This document shows positions 48,483 through 61,639 of a stretch of 64,000 bases of DNA, piece by piece (the stretch's first letter is position 1; the number at the start of each line of letters is the position of its first letter). The notes under the pieces were generated by a model. It had not been told where the DNA came from. It did not search any database and saw nothing but the letters and a program-made list of their open reading frames with translations. The stretch comes from Pyronema omphalodes (Eukaryota; Ascomycota; Pezizomycetes; Pezizales; Pyronemataceae): assembly GCA_024516155.1 (NCBI GenBank), contig JAJJXM010000060.1, positions 248,001-312,000 of the forward strand, given 5' to 3'. Position numbers and translations under genes: made by a program.

Positions 48483-49876
48483 GAACTACTTTAGTGTCGC
48501 CCACCACGGACTCAGACTTCACAGCCACTACTGTGCCCGCCTAATTTCAAAGCTACTCGCCGGTACATGTGTCGGTGCGTCAATGGTTTAGTTTGTTGAC
48601 TCAGCTCTTGTTCACTCTAGGGAGATATTATTCAAAGTGCACAGCCAGTCTATAAACCCTCAGTGCGGAACCTGCAAGAAACAAGCCGTAAATATTCGAA
48701 TGCAGCGCAAAGACGGCTTTTCCTCATGGCAGGCAGAATGCAGAAAATCGATGTGCGGATACAGGCCTCTTTGGTCACAAATACACTTTTCCACGGCAAC
48801 GGAAGGAGCACATTGGAAAGCAGATGACGTCGTACCTCTCAACAACCTATCATATTTTTTCCTGAAATGGTCCAAAGACGATTTTTGGCATGATGTTCCC
48901 AAGGCTTGATATTTGCCCGACGTACACCGGATCAGATAAGCCCCGATGATGTGCACAACCTAATAGCTTCCGGTAGCGATGATAATCAACCCGATTTGCG
49001 ATGGGACACAATTATCCGAAGCACTTCCTTGTGCTTTGAGAACAGATGCATTCTCTCCTCGTTTGTGCTTGTAAAGTAGTGGTACAGCCGATCCCATGAA
49101 TAATGTATGACAACATTTGGAATGAATAAATCACCAGGTTGATTAGCTCTGGAGGAATATTAGGTATGGTTTGGAGTGAAGTCATTGCATGATTCAAAAG
49201 TAGGCTCTCCTGGGCCACCATAAATAGCAAAAAAGAGACATCATTCTTTTTCAGCTCGACGTTATGGCTTCAGGCGCAGAAGCCCAGATTTTTTTTTCCT
49301 CTATGAGTAACCAATTATAAATGAATATTAAGGAATTCTTCAGAACCTCAAGGTTCTTGTTGGTGATAACAACACCACATTTTGTGTGCAAACGATCGAT
49401 AGATACCTTGCATAAGAGGGGGTTTCAATCGAGTTAAGCATCTCATCGGCGTCAACCTCAGGTCTCCTGAGGTAAGGTATTCAGCCTTATTGAACAGTTG
49501 GGCTTTAGCTAGTTATGCATATACGTATGTGGCACGACTACTCTGCACTTTTCAGTTTCAGTGTGGCTGTTGGTGAGGACAACGGTCAAGGTAGCGTTAT
49601 TCAAAACTTTACCGGTGATTATATATGCTGACATAGACGTTGTTCACGTGATGAGCTAAGCTTGCGTTACACAGCCCCTGGGGAGTTCGGCAATACTTAC
49701 GTCAAATGTCTTTTGAAGCCGTAAATGGAGTATGTCACGTTGTATGGCTACTTGGAATCTCTAGAGGCACAATTCATGTAAGATGTCTCGGTTCATAGCG
49801 GCACTGTATCGTGGACCCTGCTTAGTTAACATCTACGTAGCCTTCTGGAACTTAGTGTGATTGATTTAGCGCCATT
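48483..49876. other. Intergenic with a weak Cys-containing ORF
   Basis: An open frame at about 48637-48909 (plus) has a zinc-ribbon-like spacing (CGTC ... CRKSMC) but no ATG; a CTCTAG acceptor upstream could make it an exon, though no partner exon was found. Nothing else is supported. Confidence 0.35.
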
Positions 49877-50073
49877 TTTAGAGGACTTCCTATCGCTCTA
49901 TTTGGGGTGGATAAAACAACCCTAACTTCACCTATGCAAATAGCAATAAAAAAATACGAATAGAATGGGGCTACCTACCCGAGGTCTCTATCAACGTTCT
50001 ATAGGAAATATGTTTTCGCGGTAATAATATAGGCTCTCCCGTTCGTTGCTATAGAGCGATGGAATTTCCTTCA
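49877..50073. mobile_element. 197-bp MITE-like element, copy 2
   Basis: Terminal repeats TAGAGGACTTCCTATCGCTCTAT and, on the right, ATAGAGCGATGGAATTTCCTTCA are inverted copies. The interior (GGGGTGGATA.AACAACC, TAGCAATAAAAAA, GTTCTATAG.AAATAT) aligns with the reverse complement of 30862-31064. Confidence 0.75.
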
Positions 50074-51719
50074 TTATGCATTTACATGGCATGAAGATTC
50101 TTCAGCTGGCCGGAAACTCCTTTCAACATCTGCCGCTCATACAAAAGAAGCTTCAATCCCCAGCCCTCTGGTCTGAAAGTCAATCGACGCCCGGGAAATA
50201 CCGATACCAAGAAGCCTATGTAGCAACGCCTTGATGCGTTGTGTTTTTGATCTTATGTTATGCTAATTCTAAGCTATCATAATTATGGATTTTGGTTTGC
50301 TTTGCGCACATGAAACGTTTTCACAATTATGCGTATGTTCTTCTTTGAACTTATTTTTTATGTTTGCAATCATGCTAATAAATCACCGCCGCACACGAAC
50401 CCAACGTTTTCAAAATGAACCTCCCGAATATAGTATCCCAATGAATGTTGTCGAATCTCATGCTAATGTTGAGTATGAGGTGTGCAATGCACTGAGCACA
50501 AAATCCCTGGCGGTAAAGTCGTCACCGGGGCTAGAGTACTTGTGCATAACACGGGTTGCGGAAATTTATGATTGCAGTGTTGTGCGCAGTACATAATTCT
50601 TTGATGGTTTTTCTGTCTCAACACATAGGTGGTATCTCTTCTTCAAACCTTACAAGTATAGGGTATACATACGACGGTAATTTTGTGCGCACATTTCTCG
50701 CTTGGATTATTTGTTGAGGGCAGCTCCAGAGCGGCATTCGATACACTCCATATGTAGCTTCGCCTCAACACGGTACCTCAGCTCATATAATTACTTAATA
50801 CGGTAAAATCTAGACGCTTTTTAATTATCAGCGGTCTGGTTGCGGAAGTTAGAAATATACGGATACAGAATGCGGCAGAAGAATTACCCGGATACAGAAA
50901 AAAGGAACTGTTACAAACTATGACGTAATATGGCCGACGATTCGTGCACACTCGGGTATGTACAAGGATACATAGTCCTTTATTTGCCGCTCTGTTGTAT
51001 TACTGCGCCCGATTCCTGTCGACTCATGCAATTGCAACTACGGCCAAGTTTTTCCGTGAACATCCAGTTCAAAATTGGCTATTACAATAATTTTATACCC
51101 TCACTATATCTTTGCAAACCGCTGGAGCTGTGGTTGGTTCTGTTGCTATATCCGAATAACATATGGTACGCCCCGCTTAATGCTCCCTCCGATTAGATAT
51201 CCATGTTACCGGACAAATGTGGAACTATTCCAGGCTGTGCTTGGAAGCACTAGGAGATACTGGTAGGGATATCACTCTAGCATAACCGAGATTCGATAGA
51301 TTTCTGTCGTGGAAAATGGATCGGCATAGGTACACGCGGTGAGCCGCAATTACACTGTATTCTTCACCGAATCAATGTCTAAGCCTTATCCTCTGGCACA
51401 TAGAAATCTTGGTGTTGCGAGAGCACATTCAAATGTCCGATAAAAAAATTGCTCTTGTTTCAATATGCTTGCTTGGCTGAAGAGTTTTAAACTCAACACA
51501 TAGTTTCTCGTAAATCACTTGCAAATTCGCATTTAATTATACATATGCACTGAGCACACTGGATACACTAAGCACAAAGTTGCAAAACTTTTCTTCTTGA
51601 AACTAGGCGTTCCATATATTCTCTCTTTAGCTTCCTCATGAGTTCAGTCTATTGAATTGCGTGATCAAGGCTGGTTGCCTATGATTATATGTTTTATCTT
51701 TCTAGCCTGAATCATTTGC
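50074..51719. other. Gene-poor region
   Basis: No supported gene. Contains three of the ATGCACTGAGCACA / TGTGCGCAGTACAT motif copies (50487, 50581, 51545). Confidence 0.55.
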
Positions 51720-53712
51720 CTAGCTACGGCAATGCATTTGTACATGGAGGGCCAAAAGAATTTTGCCACAAAACCAACACTCCATGCACGTCGCATGCAC
51801 AACATCCAACAAGTGCACTTTCCGCTACCCATGACCTCCAAGCCACAAACACCGCTGACTAAACCACAGGCTGTGGCGCTCCATAAAATCGGAAGCGCGC
51901 AGCAAGTACATTTGTTATCTAAATGGCACAGAATATTGTTGAGCGCAAATAAAACAATGGTCAAATCGATGATATCGATATTTTAAAGCGCACATAACAC
52001 AGTAGTTAGAAAAAATGAATAGAAAGGCAGTAATGCTACAGAAAATTTTGTATAACAGCGCGTATAAAAGTAAATAATGATCAGTAAAATGTAGAGTTTC
52101 TCTTGGGTTCGGGGCTAAGAGTAAGATATTAGAGAATTAGAGGTATTACTGTTTTTACCACTGGCAGAGAAGAAATCAAGACCGTACTGTTGTGAATATG
52201 ACTTAAAACAAACAATAAACTCACCATCAGTATGGTTCTTGCTTGCATTTTTTCTTTATTTTGTCTTTTCTCTACAGATTCTTGCTTATTAGGCCGTTTC
52301 ACGCTTCAATTATGGATTGTTTAACGATTGGATTAAGCTTAATCACTAGTTCAATAGGCGATCTAGGCGCGGCATTTATCGTCTTAAAAGCCTTTTTGCA
52401 AAAGGAGCTCCGGAGCTCCTTATGGCATTTTAAGATAATCTCGGACTATCTATTACGGCTCATTTAACACTACACGGAGAACTAAGCACGATACGGGTTA
52501 GCATCGCTCTTCCACTGTCTCTCATAGCGAAAAGAATAAAAATATGAAAATTCAAAAAGATTATAAAAAGAAGTATAAAATATAAAAGTTGGCCTCTATG
52601 CATGCCCAGATATGATTACGAAACATTTTTTTGCTGTAATATTCGTCAAAAAGTTGTTCTGTGGGTTTTTTTTGCGCGCGTGGCATCGCCAAGTGTGTGG
52701 TGAAAATTTTTTTCCTGGGTCGTGGTGCGAGGGGACGCGATGTTGCGGCCTAAGAAAAACAGCGAGAATGCGATTTCTTTCAATTAAGATTCCGGGGGGG
52801 GGGGGGGGGTTTCACGCTGACATTGTTTATGGCGACAGATTTTTCTTAAAAAGTTTCCCGAAGCGCGCTATAATGGGCCCCGATAAACGTAGCGTGAAAC
52901 GCCCTATTATGTCCATGAAGATCTCTTTAGCTCCTTTAATAGGTAGATCTTGCTATGTATGTCACAAAACTTTTAAAAACACATCACACATATAGAATCA
53001 GCATTACTCTCGCGTCCAAAAGAATCACACAAAGCATTCTGGATAAAAAAAAACCTAAATGTAAAACCTAAACAAAAGCCTATGATGCCACGGAGAAAAA
53101 AATGATTTCACCGTCAATCAAATTAAAACGCCTCGCATTTCCCTTCCTTCGATCGCCACTAAATCATTCCACTATGTATATACAGTGAAGAAAGAAAGCA
53201 TTAAATATACATGGAGCAGCCGCTTCTCAAGGCAATCAACCGTGACTTTTCCACTCCATTTATCTACTATTCTTAGGGCTGTAATGTAAAATCTCATCTT
53301 GCATCACTCCATTTTTATTCATTCATCGTACAGACTGCTTTATCTGCGCTCATAGAATATTCTGTTCGATCTAAATCACCACTATCTCAACAGCCACTGC
53401 AGAACCGTCCATCAATTTCTTTTCAATGACAACTGTATTATTTGCGCTTTATATTCTTGATGTCTTTTACTTAACAATTGTTTGATTTACGCTTAAGAAT
53501 ATTTTTTATCATTTGGATTACCACTATATGTAATGCGCGTTTCCGTGGTTTAGTCAGCGGTGTGGTATGGTTGGGGCCACGGTGTCTGTGGCTGGTGGGT
53601 GGTAGTGCGCGAAAGTGCACTTGTTGGATGTTGTGCATGCGACATACATCTGGTGTTGGTTCGGTGGCAAAATTCTTTTGGCCCTCCATGTACAAATGCA
53701 TTGCCGTACTAG
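51720..53712. mobile_element. ~2-kb element with ~285-bp inverted terminal regions
   Basis: The left terminal region 51720-52009 and right terminal region about 53429-53712 are diverged inverted copies. They share CTAG..ACGGCAATGCATTTG, GGAGGGCCAAAAGAATTTTG, CGCATGCACAACATCC and, further in, an AGCGCAAATAA-type block. The core of about 1.4 kb contains a 16-nt poly-G run (52794-52809) and a perfect 20-bp palindrome (52402-52421), but no recognisable transposase. Weak ORFs on opposite strands of the two arms are mirror images of each other. Confidence 0.65.
52794..52809. repeat. Poly-G run of 16
   Basis: Inside the core of the 2-kb inverted-repeat element. It interrupts the only longer open frame there. 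Confidence 0.9.
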
Positions 53713-56700
53713 CTTGAAATATGGCGATAGATTGTTTAACTCGGTTATCCCCGGTATGAATAGTATTAAAAACAGAGAGTAAGGCTCGTAATATTTAATC
53801 ATCCAAGATGCCTGATGGAACAGACAATGATGACAATTGTGCGCACCAGCTTTTCTTATCGAAAATAGTGTCATGTGATGAGCGTAAATTTTAATATATT
53901 GGAAGTGTAAATCCCGATAGAGTTTGAAATGCTTGTATTGAGATATCTAGTCTTGGCTTGCACCTGTCGGCTTGTATACAAGCTGTATTCTCCACAATCT
54001 GTCTAGTTTCCTTCGCGGATATGTATATAGCACAGCCTACTTTTCTGCGTGAAACTGCCGACGGCGTAGAGTATCTACGTATAACTTTCGCGTACGTGTA
54101 GCAACTATCTGCACATGCGCACCGTGTTTCTCTTTTTCTGCCTTGAAAAGGCGGTTGTGGTTGCCGCGCTTACAGTAATGTTGGTGGAGCACTCAGCATT
54201 GTGTGCAGGGCGGCGTAACCTTGTTTGAATTGCTTATCTTGTACATTTTGAATGTAGAAATCCATGTTTAATAAGTGCTCTCGAGAATGTATGGCATTTC
54301 ACAAGCAAGGAATACCTGAAATTATAACGTTGAGTAAACCGTATATCTTAGTGAGAAAGCTGGTATTACGCTGGACAACAGGATTCAGGTCTTATTTTGA
54401 AAAATGATTTCTACTATCGAATGATTTCATATTGGCTGCCCTGGCTGTTGCATAATTCCCTGCATCTGGCTCTCGGTTGTTTTGCTCTAATGATGTTTCT
54501 GCCGCCCAATTTAGCGCCATGCCAATCACCATACAGCACTTTCCTGGTAACTTTGGAACGCTTTCTAGCGTATGCACAAAAATTCTGTAATAAACCATGC
54601 TACTATTGGTAAGATCCTTGCTCGCAAAATTGTCTATGGCACATGCAAGAGGTATTCTTGGCGGAGTCGGACGCACCGTGTACTGATTTTCATATCGATT
54701 CCCAGCCAGTGATAGTTTATGACGATCATGATTATCAAGGCCTAATAAATCGACACGGTGAACCGCACATCTTGTATTCAGGTCGCGGATAGCACGGCAT
54801 ACATGTTTAATTTCATTATAAATTATTGGAAATGATTGCTATCCACTGGTAAGGCTTTACCTGTAACCCAATGCGTTCAAGTTACATGGGTGGCGAAATT
54901 ATTGACTGACTTTGCCACACAGAATTTTGTGCTCAGTGCTGATCAAACATTTGAAATCGTGAATGAATTTTCATTTCGGTGGGTTAAATCGCGCGATAGG
55001 ATTCTGCTAGTGGATATCGTATTACTAATTATCCTCACTCTAATACAGCACATAGAATATCACCCACGTTTTGGTTTCCTGAACGACTTGAGTTTACCCG
55101 AAATCGCTCATTTAGTTATCCTATCGACCAGATACCACCTCTTGTTTGTCTTCGGTAGAGAGATCAAAGACAACTGTCTTTTTATGCTAAATTTGGGTTG
55201 TTTTGGCACGATTTACTCACGAGTGATTGCGCGTGAGTATCAAGTGATGTAATCACGAGTGGTAAGAAATCATGTCAGCCAATCACCTCCCCCTGATGCT
55301 TCGGAACGAGATTACCCCTAGCGCAACTGAATATTACCAAAATAAGTCCGAAAATCATGCAAGAAGTTGTCCTCGCTTAACATAAAAGCTTAGTTTTCGC
55401 TAATTTTTGTTGCCGCTGCAATCCCAAGGAGGTTAGACTCTCACCTGACGTTGTATCTAATCCAGAAATGGCATGTCATCACGCGACAAAAATCGATCGC
55501 CATCTCGGCAATATTTTACTGAGTAATAAAAGGGAAATTTTATTCTGTTCACTGGAGGGTATAAGATGAAGCTTGTAACAAGATGAGCTTATTAATGGGA
55601 TTTCCATGACCATCTATCAACAGAAAAAATGGAAATAAACGTATTTACAGAAAGAAGAATATTACAAATATTCGACTATTGTTCAAATCCCTGCGAGTCG
55701 GCGTGATTACTACGTAAATGCATCGTGATTACGATGGAACCATGAGGTGGCCAGTAGCAACTCCAAGCCTTACCTGACAAACACGAGAGCACCGGATAAA
55801 CACCACACGACAGCGAGCCATAGTGGAGATCAGCGGAGCTAATGGGAGATAATGACGATAATCTCCCCAATCTCCATCAGCCAGAAGAAAAGAAGTGCAT
55901 AGAAAGCATTATACCTGGAAAATAGTAATCGCCCTACAAAGTCGAACGCTTTTTGGCACTTGACCACGGTGAGTCTTCATTGGTCGCCTGACCATCTTTA
56001 TAGGTTTAAGGCGAGATGCCTATAGTATACATGGCGTGATATCCGGTGATTATAAGGCGGAAATACGTGTACAAAATTCCAAAGTCGTCTGGCTATTATT
56101 TTGGCCACTCTACTGTCGTAAACAACGTGCGTATCCATGAAGCCTGTCAGCAAATGCCTGCTAGGAGTAATGGAGAGAATGTTAGGGTTCCTTGGCCTAT
56201 TTTATTCTTTCAAGGAAGTACCATACGCTTAAGGTACTGAGGTTGCAAACGGACAAGAAGACCAATACAGTATGTTATTCGTAAAGTAACGATACTTGAA
56301 CGTGCAGTGATTCTGTTGGTGATATTCCTTGGTAAATAGTCCGGAATTAGGGTGCCAATTGACCTCCAAAATATTTCCAGGTTCTGTTGTCAGAGCCTGT
56401 CCATGTTTTCACAATGCTTTACTGGAAATCCCAGGTTCTACGTGGACGATCAAAGAGCAATCGTCGATTCTCTTCGGCCATGGATTATGTCTATTCAGCA
56501 TTACCAATCAACAGCAATACACATGGAATGTGGAGATTATGAAAATAGAGACATGGACTACGAATTAGCAGGCAATGCTGCTGAACTGGCAGGTCATTGG
56601 AGAACCAATTTGGTCTTTAAGCACAGCTCATCACTCGATATATTTTGTGTACTGATGCCGAGGCTGAGGCTGTAGCCGAAAATACCCCATTGTACCATTT

Positions 56701-59260
56701 TCTTATCTTATTTTTCGTGTGGAAAGCATTACGAGGAACAGTTTGGAGCAAAATGTAGGCAGATATCAATCGGTATTCGTATTTTTTATTACAATCTAAA
56801 TGAGTACATAAACCCCTTATGAGAGTTAAACATATTCAGATGCCACGTAGGATCTTTTAAATTGGAGATGTAGAACTCAAACTATTAGAAGTCCAATTCG
56901 TGGTTAGGACAACGCTGTAGGAGCGGGCTCAGGTGATGATCCGGGGATCAGAGTTTCGAATGGCCCATCATGGTACGTCATAGAATATTGGATTCCATCC
57001 CGAAGCCTGAAGGGATGACTGTGTCCACTATTCAGGCCAGTAATTTGCCAGGTGATGCATCCTTTTCACTCCGGACGGAGTAAATGTATGACCATGTAAC
57101 CACAAGTACAATCCAATCACGACAAGGCTGATCTATATAGAATCATATTATAAATCCATAGAGACTGACTCATAGTAAATGCAATACCCAATCTGCTGAT
57201 GTGATTCGAATAACAAATAGTGCCTGACTGTCAGCCAAGAGGGTCGATTGATGGGTGATAATTTGTGTTCGGGCCGATGACTCAGCATGTTGCGGAACTG
57301 ATGACTCCATTTGTATCCGTAGCTGGCATCCAACTGGAGGCCTTAATTGGTAGGCTAGGTAGAATACATCAGCTATGACAGTGCATACGATCGCGAAACA
57401 TCTGCGTAGCTTAAGATAATTTGACGGTTTTTATTGGCGGCGAAAGTCCGAAACGTAATGCTGTGGGGTCGCGGAATGTCCAGCCCGAACTTTGTGCAAC
57501 GTTGGAAACCTATCGAGTAATAAGTCATGAACTGGCTAATGCCAATCCTGAAGCATCAGCTTCGCGCTGTCCGAAGAGTCAACAATCTGAAGAAAGGTTC
57601 GCCGTGACGCTTGGTTGCATATAACGGCTTACCAATGCGGCTTGTCATACTGTACGGATCACTGTCGCGTGCTCAGCAGTATCGTATCGCATGATAGGTA
57701 TTTTGGCGGGTAATCTTTCTGCCTCTGCCAACCAAATATGTAGACGAGAAACAAAAGGCATTGCGCCTGGTGCTGGGGCGGTAGGGATTGCGGCGAGAGG
57801 ATTCGACCGAGTGCTAATAAGTTATTACATTTCTCATCCTGAGAAGCCAGTGAATTGCAGTCAGCTAGTCATCGATATCTATACCTAGATAGCACACCCA
57901 TGCAGGTCTATACGAGTGATCGATGTCTCAAATCATGATCACTCAAACCCCCTCCTATGGTAACTCGACGATCGGCAGGCTGAAAATGGTGGTCAGATGC
58001 TTGAGATGATTGCTATCCTTCTAAACATTGCATCGAGATGTAAGAAAGCCGTACACAGTTTGCCCTGGTTGGCTCTTCGATGGAGGAATGTTAGTTATCC
58101 ATGAGATGATGATGTGAGATAATAAAGTCGTATCCTTGAGACTCAGAAGTACAGGATGCGTGGATGCTTGGCGAATTGGATCCATTAGCGGCTGGATCAA
58201 CAAGGTTGGCTGTTCGAGGCGTGGTAGGGAGCTGTGATGTATTAAAGCCTTCAGACCCAACAGAGCAGAAGAGATGGGGGGCCCAGGCGGGTTGGGATGT
58301 GGAGGCGCGCGGCTGTCGAAGTGAGATTTTGAAGAATCTTGTTCCCAGACAGACATGTGAGGGACTGGTAAGCCGGGTAGGTGAACCCAGGATAGATTCT
58401 CAGTGACGTCTAGTCTAGTAGCGGCAATTCAAATTTCGCTAGGGCTGCAAGCGTAATCTGAACAGTAGTATCTGTTCTGGGAGAACTGATCGACAAACGT
58501 TCCACAAATGTCCTTATAAAAATGGCCGCACGGGTATCCGAAGGCCTAATACATTGACAACCACTGTTTACCAGAGCAATATCAATCAGAAAAAGGTAAG
58601 CTCAGTATAAGTTATAACTAATGTTCTTGTTTCTCTGAAAACACTGTGTCCAGAAGTTCCAGTTAGTCTCTACTGAAATGCTGGACAAAACTAGGTAAGT
58701 AACGAACCTGTAGTAAAAGAGAACTCAGAATGTGCATGTGATATCAGCACTAACTGTACTGGCATGACTGAACGCGACAAGAATATTCACATTGTGCCTA
58801 AGTGTATAGATATGCGAAATTCAAATAGATAGTTCTGAACGTGATGGTTGGAAAACACATCGACATCTCGACCAGATATCTTGCCCTTTCAAGAGTTTGA
58901 TCAGCTGATGAACATGCGAAGAAGCATCATCCTCTCCTCAACCATATAGTACATACATACCGATATATCACTAGACTGTAATTTACGAGTACATGTAGAG
59001 TGCCAACTCGAGATCTCTACAAATACCACTCAATTCGAAAGCTTTTTAGTCCACATTATTCCCATCGAAACCGACGCGTCCGTCTGCAAAGAAAACAGGA
59101 AGCACAGTCAACGCAATGAAAATTCAATTTGGGTACATAGGCAAAAATGGATACTGTTCATTTCGAAAACATTAATCATAGAATGAATTGGATGATGAAG
59201 GTTATAAACGTACTTTGATTCCTTTAGATGTTCCTGGGGTATGATTTGCAATAATACATT
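53713..59260. other. Gene-poor region
   Basis: About 5.5 kb with no supported gene. The longest open frames (54836-55252 plus, without ATG; 58021-58356 minus) lack family features or splice support. The right end includes the 3' side of the HET gene. Confidence 0.55.
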
Positions 59261-61253
59261 CTAAACGAGTGTAATGATCTGCTTTGGTGCGACTGAAACC
59301 CACCTGATATCCTTCGATCCGTAGTGGTTGGTGAAATGTCCAACTCGGCGGAAGTATCCTTCACCTGCGGCGGCAACAATCAAGCCTTCCATGAATCCAC
59401 CACCTTTATCCCAGAGCATTGGAATAATCCAGATACGGCTTTTCTCTTCCAGTGCATCCATTCGGGCCCAACCAACACTTACAATCTCAGATACGCCGTC
59501 CATGTCCAGCTGGACCAAAGTATTGCCCGATTTTTGGTCCGCTTTAGTGTATTGTAGCGTAGCCTCCATTAAGTGGCCTTCAAGAATCAAGGTGCCGGAA
59601 GAAACCTGTCCAAACGGTATATCCGCACTTTCCAATGTTACTTTGCACCCGAGGATGTCGCACTCAGCAAGGTCATATGCGCCAGGTTCAAAACGATCCT
59701 CGAAGCTTTGGGCAATCACGTGATCGTCAATTGATGCCCAGGACCACGACGGTGCACGGTATATGCCTGGTCGGGGTTTGAGCTCGAAAAGACCGGTGTT
59801 GTACCAGAGTAAATCCAGCAGCAAAGTATGCCTCCACAGTCCAGCCAGGTATTGGCTGTTCCACACCTGATTGAACTGCTCGGCAACGGCGGCTATCGCA
59901 ACAAGCTTGTCTTCCGAGATACTGAGTTTTCGAAGAGTGTAGTCAAATATAATGTCAAGCCAGGCTTGTCGAGAAGTCCCTCCATCTGACGGTGATACGG
60001 ACCGTCCACGCTCTTCAGATAACCAGACAGACGATGGTAGACGCAATCCATTACTGGGTTCGCATAATGCCTGGCCAATATTGACGGTCTCATGCTGGCA
60101 CCAAAACTGAAGCGTATGAGAGGCGTAAATCAAGCATCGGGGTGACAGAAGGCGCTCTTGAAGGCACCACCCACGGGAGTTCACGGGTTCCAATTCGTCA
60201 TAGTATGTGCGAGTAGCATCGCCAGTAGTGGTGTCGAACTCCGCTGCGATCCATACCGAGCCAACTGCTCCATCCGGACATATAAATGGGACCTTCGCAT
60301 CCGGAACCTTCTGGGGTCGATTTTGGCGAAGAAATCCTTCGTGAACGTTTTTTCCACAGGCAGCAACGATTGTTGCAAGTGAATTGTGGTATATTTGATG
60401 CATCTTTCCAATTTGTCGATTCCTATCCTGAATCGAGTCCTGCAGGATACAGAGAGCATCAATCCATAGATATCTTACTCCAAGCCCATGAGTCACTTCA
60501 ATTGCCTCGCGAATAGTCTTAGGTAAATGTGAAATGTCGATACCGCTTCGGGCATATTCGTCGATATTTTGCGTCGTAGCGACTGTCTGCTGAGGTTCTC
60601 CCCAGATGTAGCTAAGTGTAACGTAATAACCTTGCAATTTTCCATTAGTTATGACGATTTTAGGATTCTCGGGGTTTGAGCAGTCGATAACACGATCTGG
60701 GAGCGTAGTTGGTTGGGATTTCGGACAGCTTTCGTGGAAACGCGTGCAAGATTCGAGGCATTCTAGTGCCAATCGGTAGCCGGAGGGGGAAGCAAGGTCG
60801 ACAACACGCTCTCGAGCAGCAATGAATTGTCCGGCATGATCATCTGCTGAAGTCAGAAGGGGGTTCCGATAGGAATCATACACCCATACCTTCAGTGGTG
60901 TACATGTAGTAATGCTGTAATGAGAAAGCTCTTCCGCCCGAACTCTCAAGCTTTACTGTTAACTTCTTGGTCCCTGCCGGCGTACACTCGGAGTCCTCAT
61001 CGCAGGCAACCCAAATCTCCACTCCCCCCGTGGTATACTCCGGATGACAAAGGAACTTGCACCAGCTGCAGCCCGCGGCGGAGGAGGCGTGAAGAGATTC
61101 CCATGTTGTAGTGTAGCAATAACCGTTGGAATAGCCTACGCGACCAGGCTGCTCCGTGCCGGCTAAGACGATCTGCCATGCGTCGAAGGAGAATAAGCCA
61201 TTCCAGCAGGCCTCACACACAAGTGACTTTGCTTTGTTGCCCTGTTTGTCCAT
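59261..61253 (-). CDS. HET-domain (heterokaryon incompatibility-type) protein
   Basis: Member of the fungal HET family linked to non-self recognition. Exon 1 61253-60890 starts MDKQGNKAKSLVCEACW and carries the usual Cys-rich N-terminus (CEACW ... GCSWCKFLC). A 43-bp intron (donor GTATGG, CTGAC branch, acceptor TTCAG) joins YYMYTTE to ADDHAGQFIAARERV in frame. Exon 2 is 60846-59261. The product is 649 residues, a normal HET length. Core HET blocks: YVTLSYIWGE (about 197-206), RYLWIDALCILQDS (about 246-259) and SRGWCLQERLLSPR (about 345-358). Without the intron the gene looks frameshifted; with it the gene is intact. Whether it acts in incompatibility, and its partner, cannot be read from the sequence. 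Confidence 0.9.
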
Positions 61254-61639
61254 GATGTGGAAATGAAGTGTGGTTCCTAAAGCAAAGATCATCTTCACCA
61301 CCAATGATCGCCGCTAAAAGATCCGGATATGGGCCTACCCCGCATGCGGACAAGCCCCTCAGGCCCTGAACGGCACGAATGATAGCTGTGTGCGACCGAA
61401 TTTTCCTGACATGAACACGTCTTGGATTGGAGCCGCCAGTCTGGCAATAACCGCCTAAAATTCGAACGTTTACGCGCCATTTCCTGACTTCTTTCCATGA
61501 AGCTGCGCGGAAGAGAGAGATAGATTCTGTCCAATCGAGTACCCGGCGGTCACGCTGCTTTGGGGGAAGTATTCAAATTCCATGATCCTTTACTTTGGAA
61601 CGAATTGGCATTCCAAAGATATTCAGGCATTGGTATCTG

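Noticed and set aside
52612..52995. 127-codon ORF with a Gly run
   Set aside because: The Gly run is the poly-G tract and the rest lacks recognisable features; it lies in the core of a repeat element.
54836..55252. 138-codon open frame on the plus strand
   Set aside because: No ATG at its start, no recognised motif and no splice partner; sits in AT-rich gene-poor DNA, so chance is likely.
58021..58356. 111-codon Pro/Leu-rich ORF on the minus strand
   Set aside because: Starts at ATG but composition is unconvincing, it overlaps a similar-length ORF on the other strand and nothing supports it.
60876..60949. Frameshift mutation (pseudogenisation) in the HET gene
   Set aside because: A 43-bp GT-AG intron with a CTGAC branch resolves the frame change and restores the family spacing.
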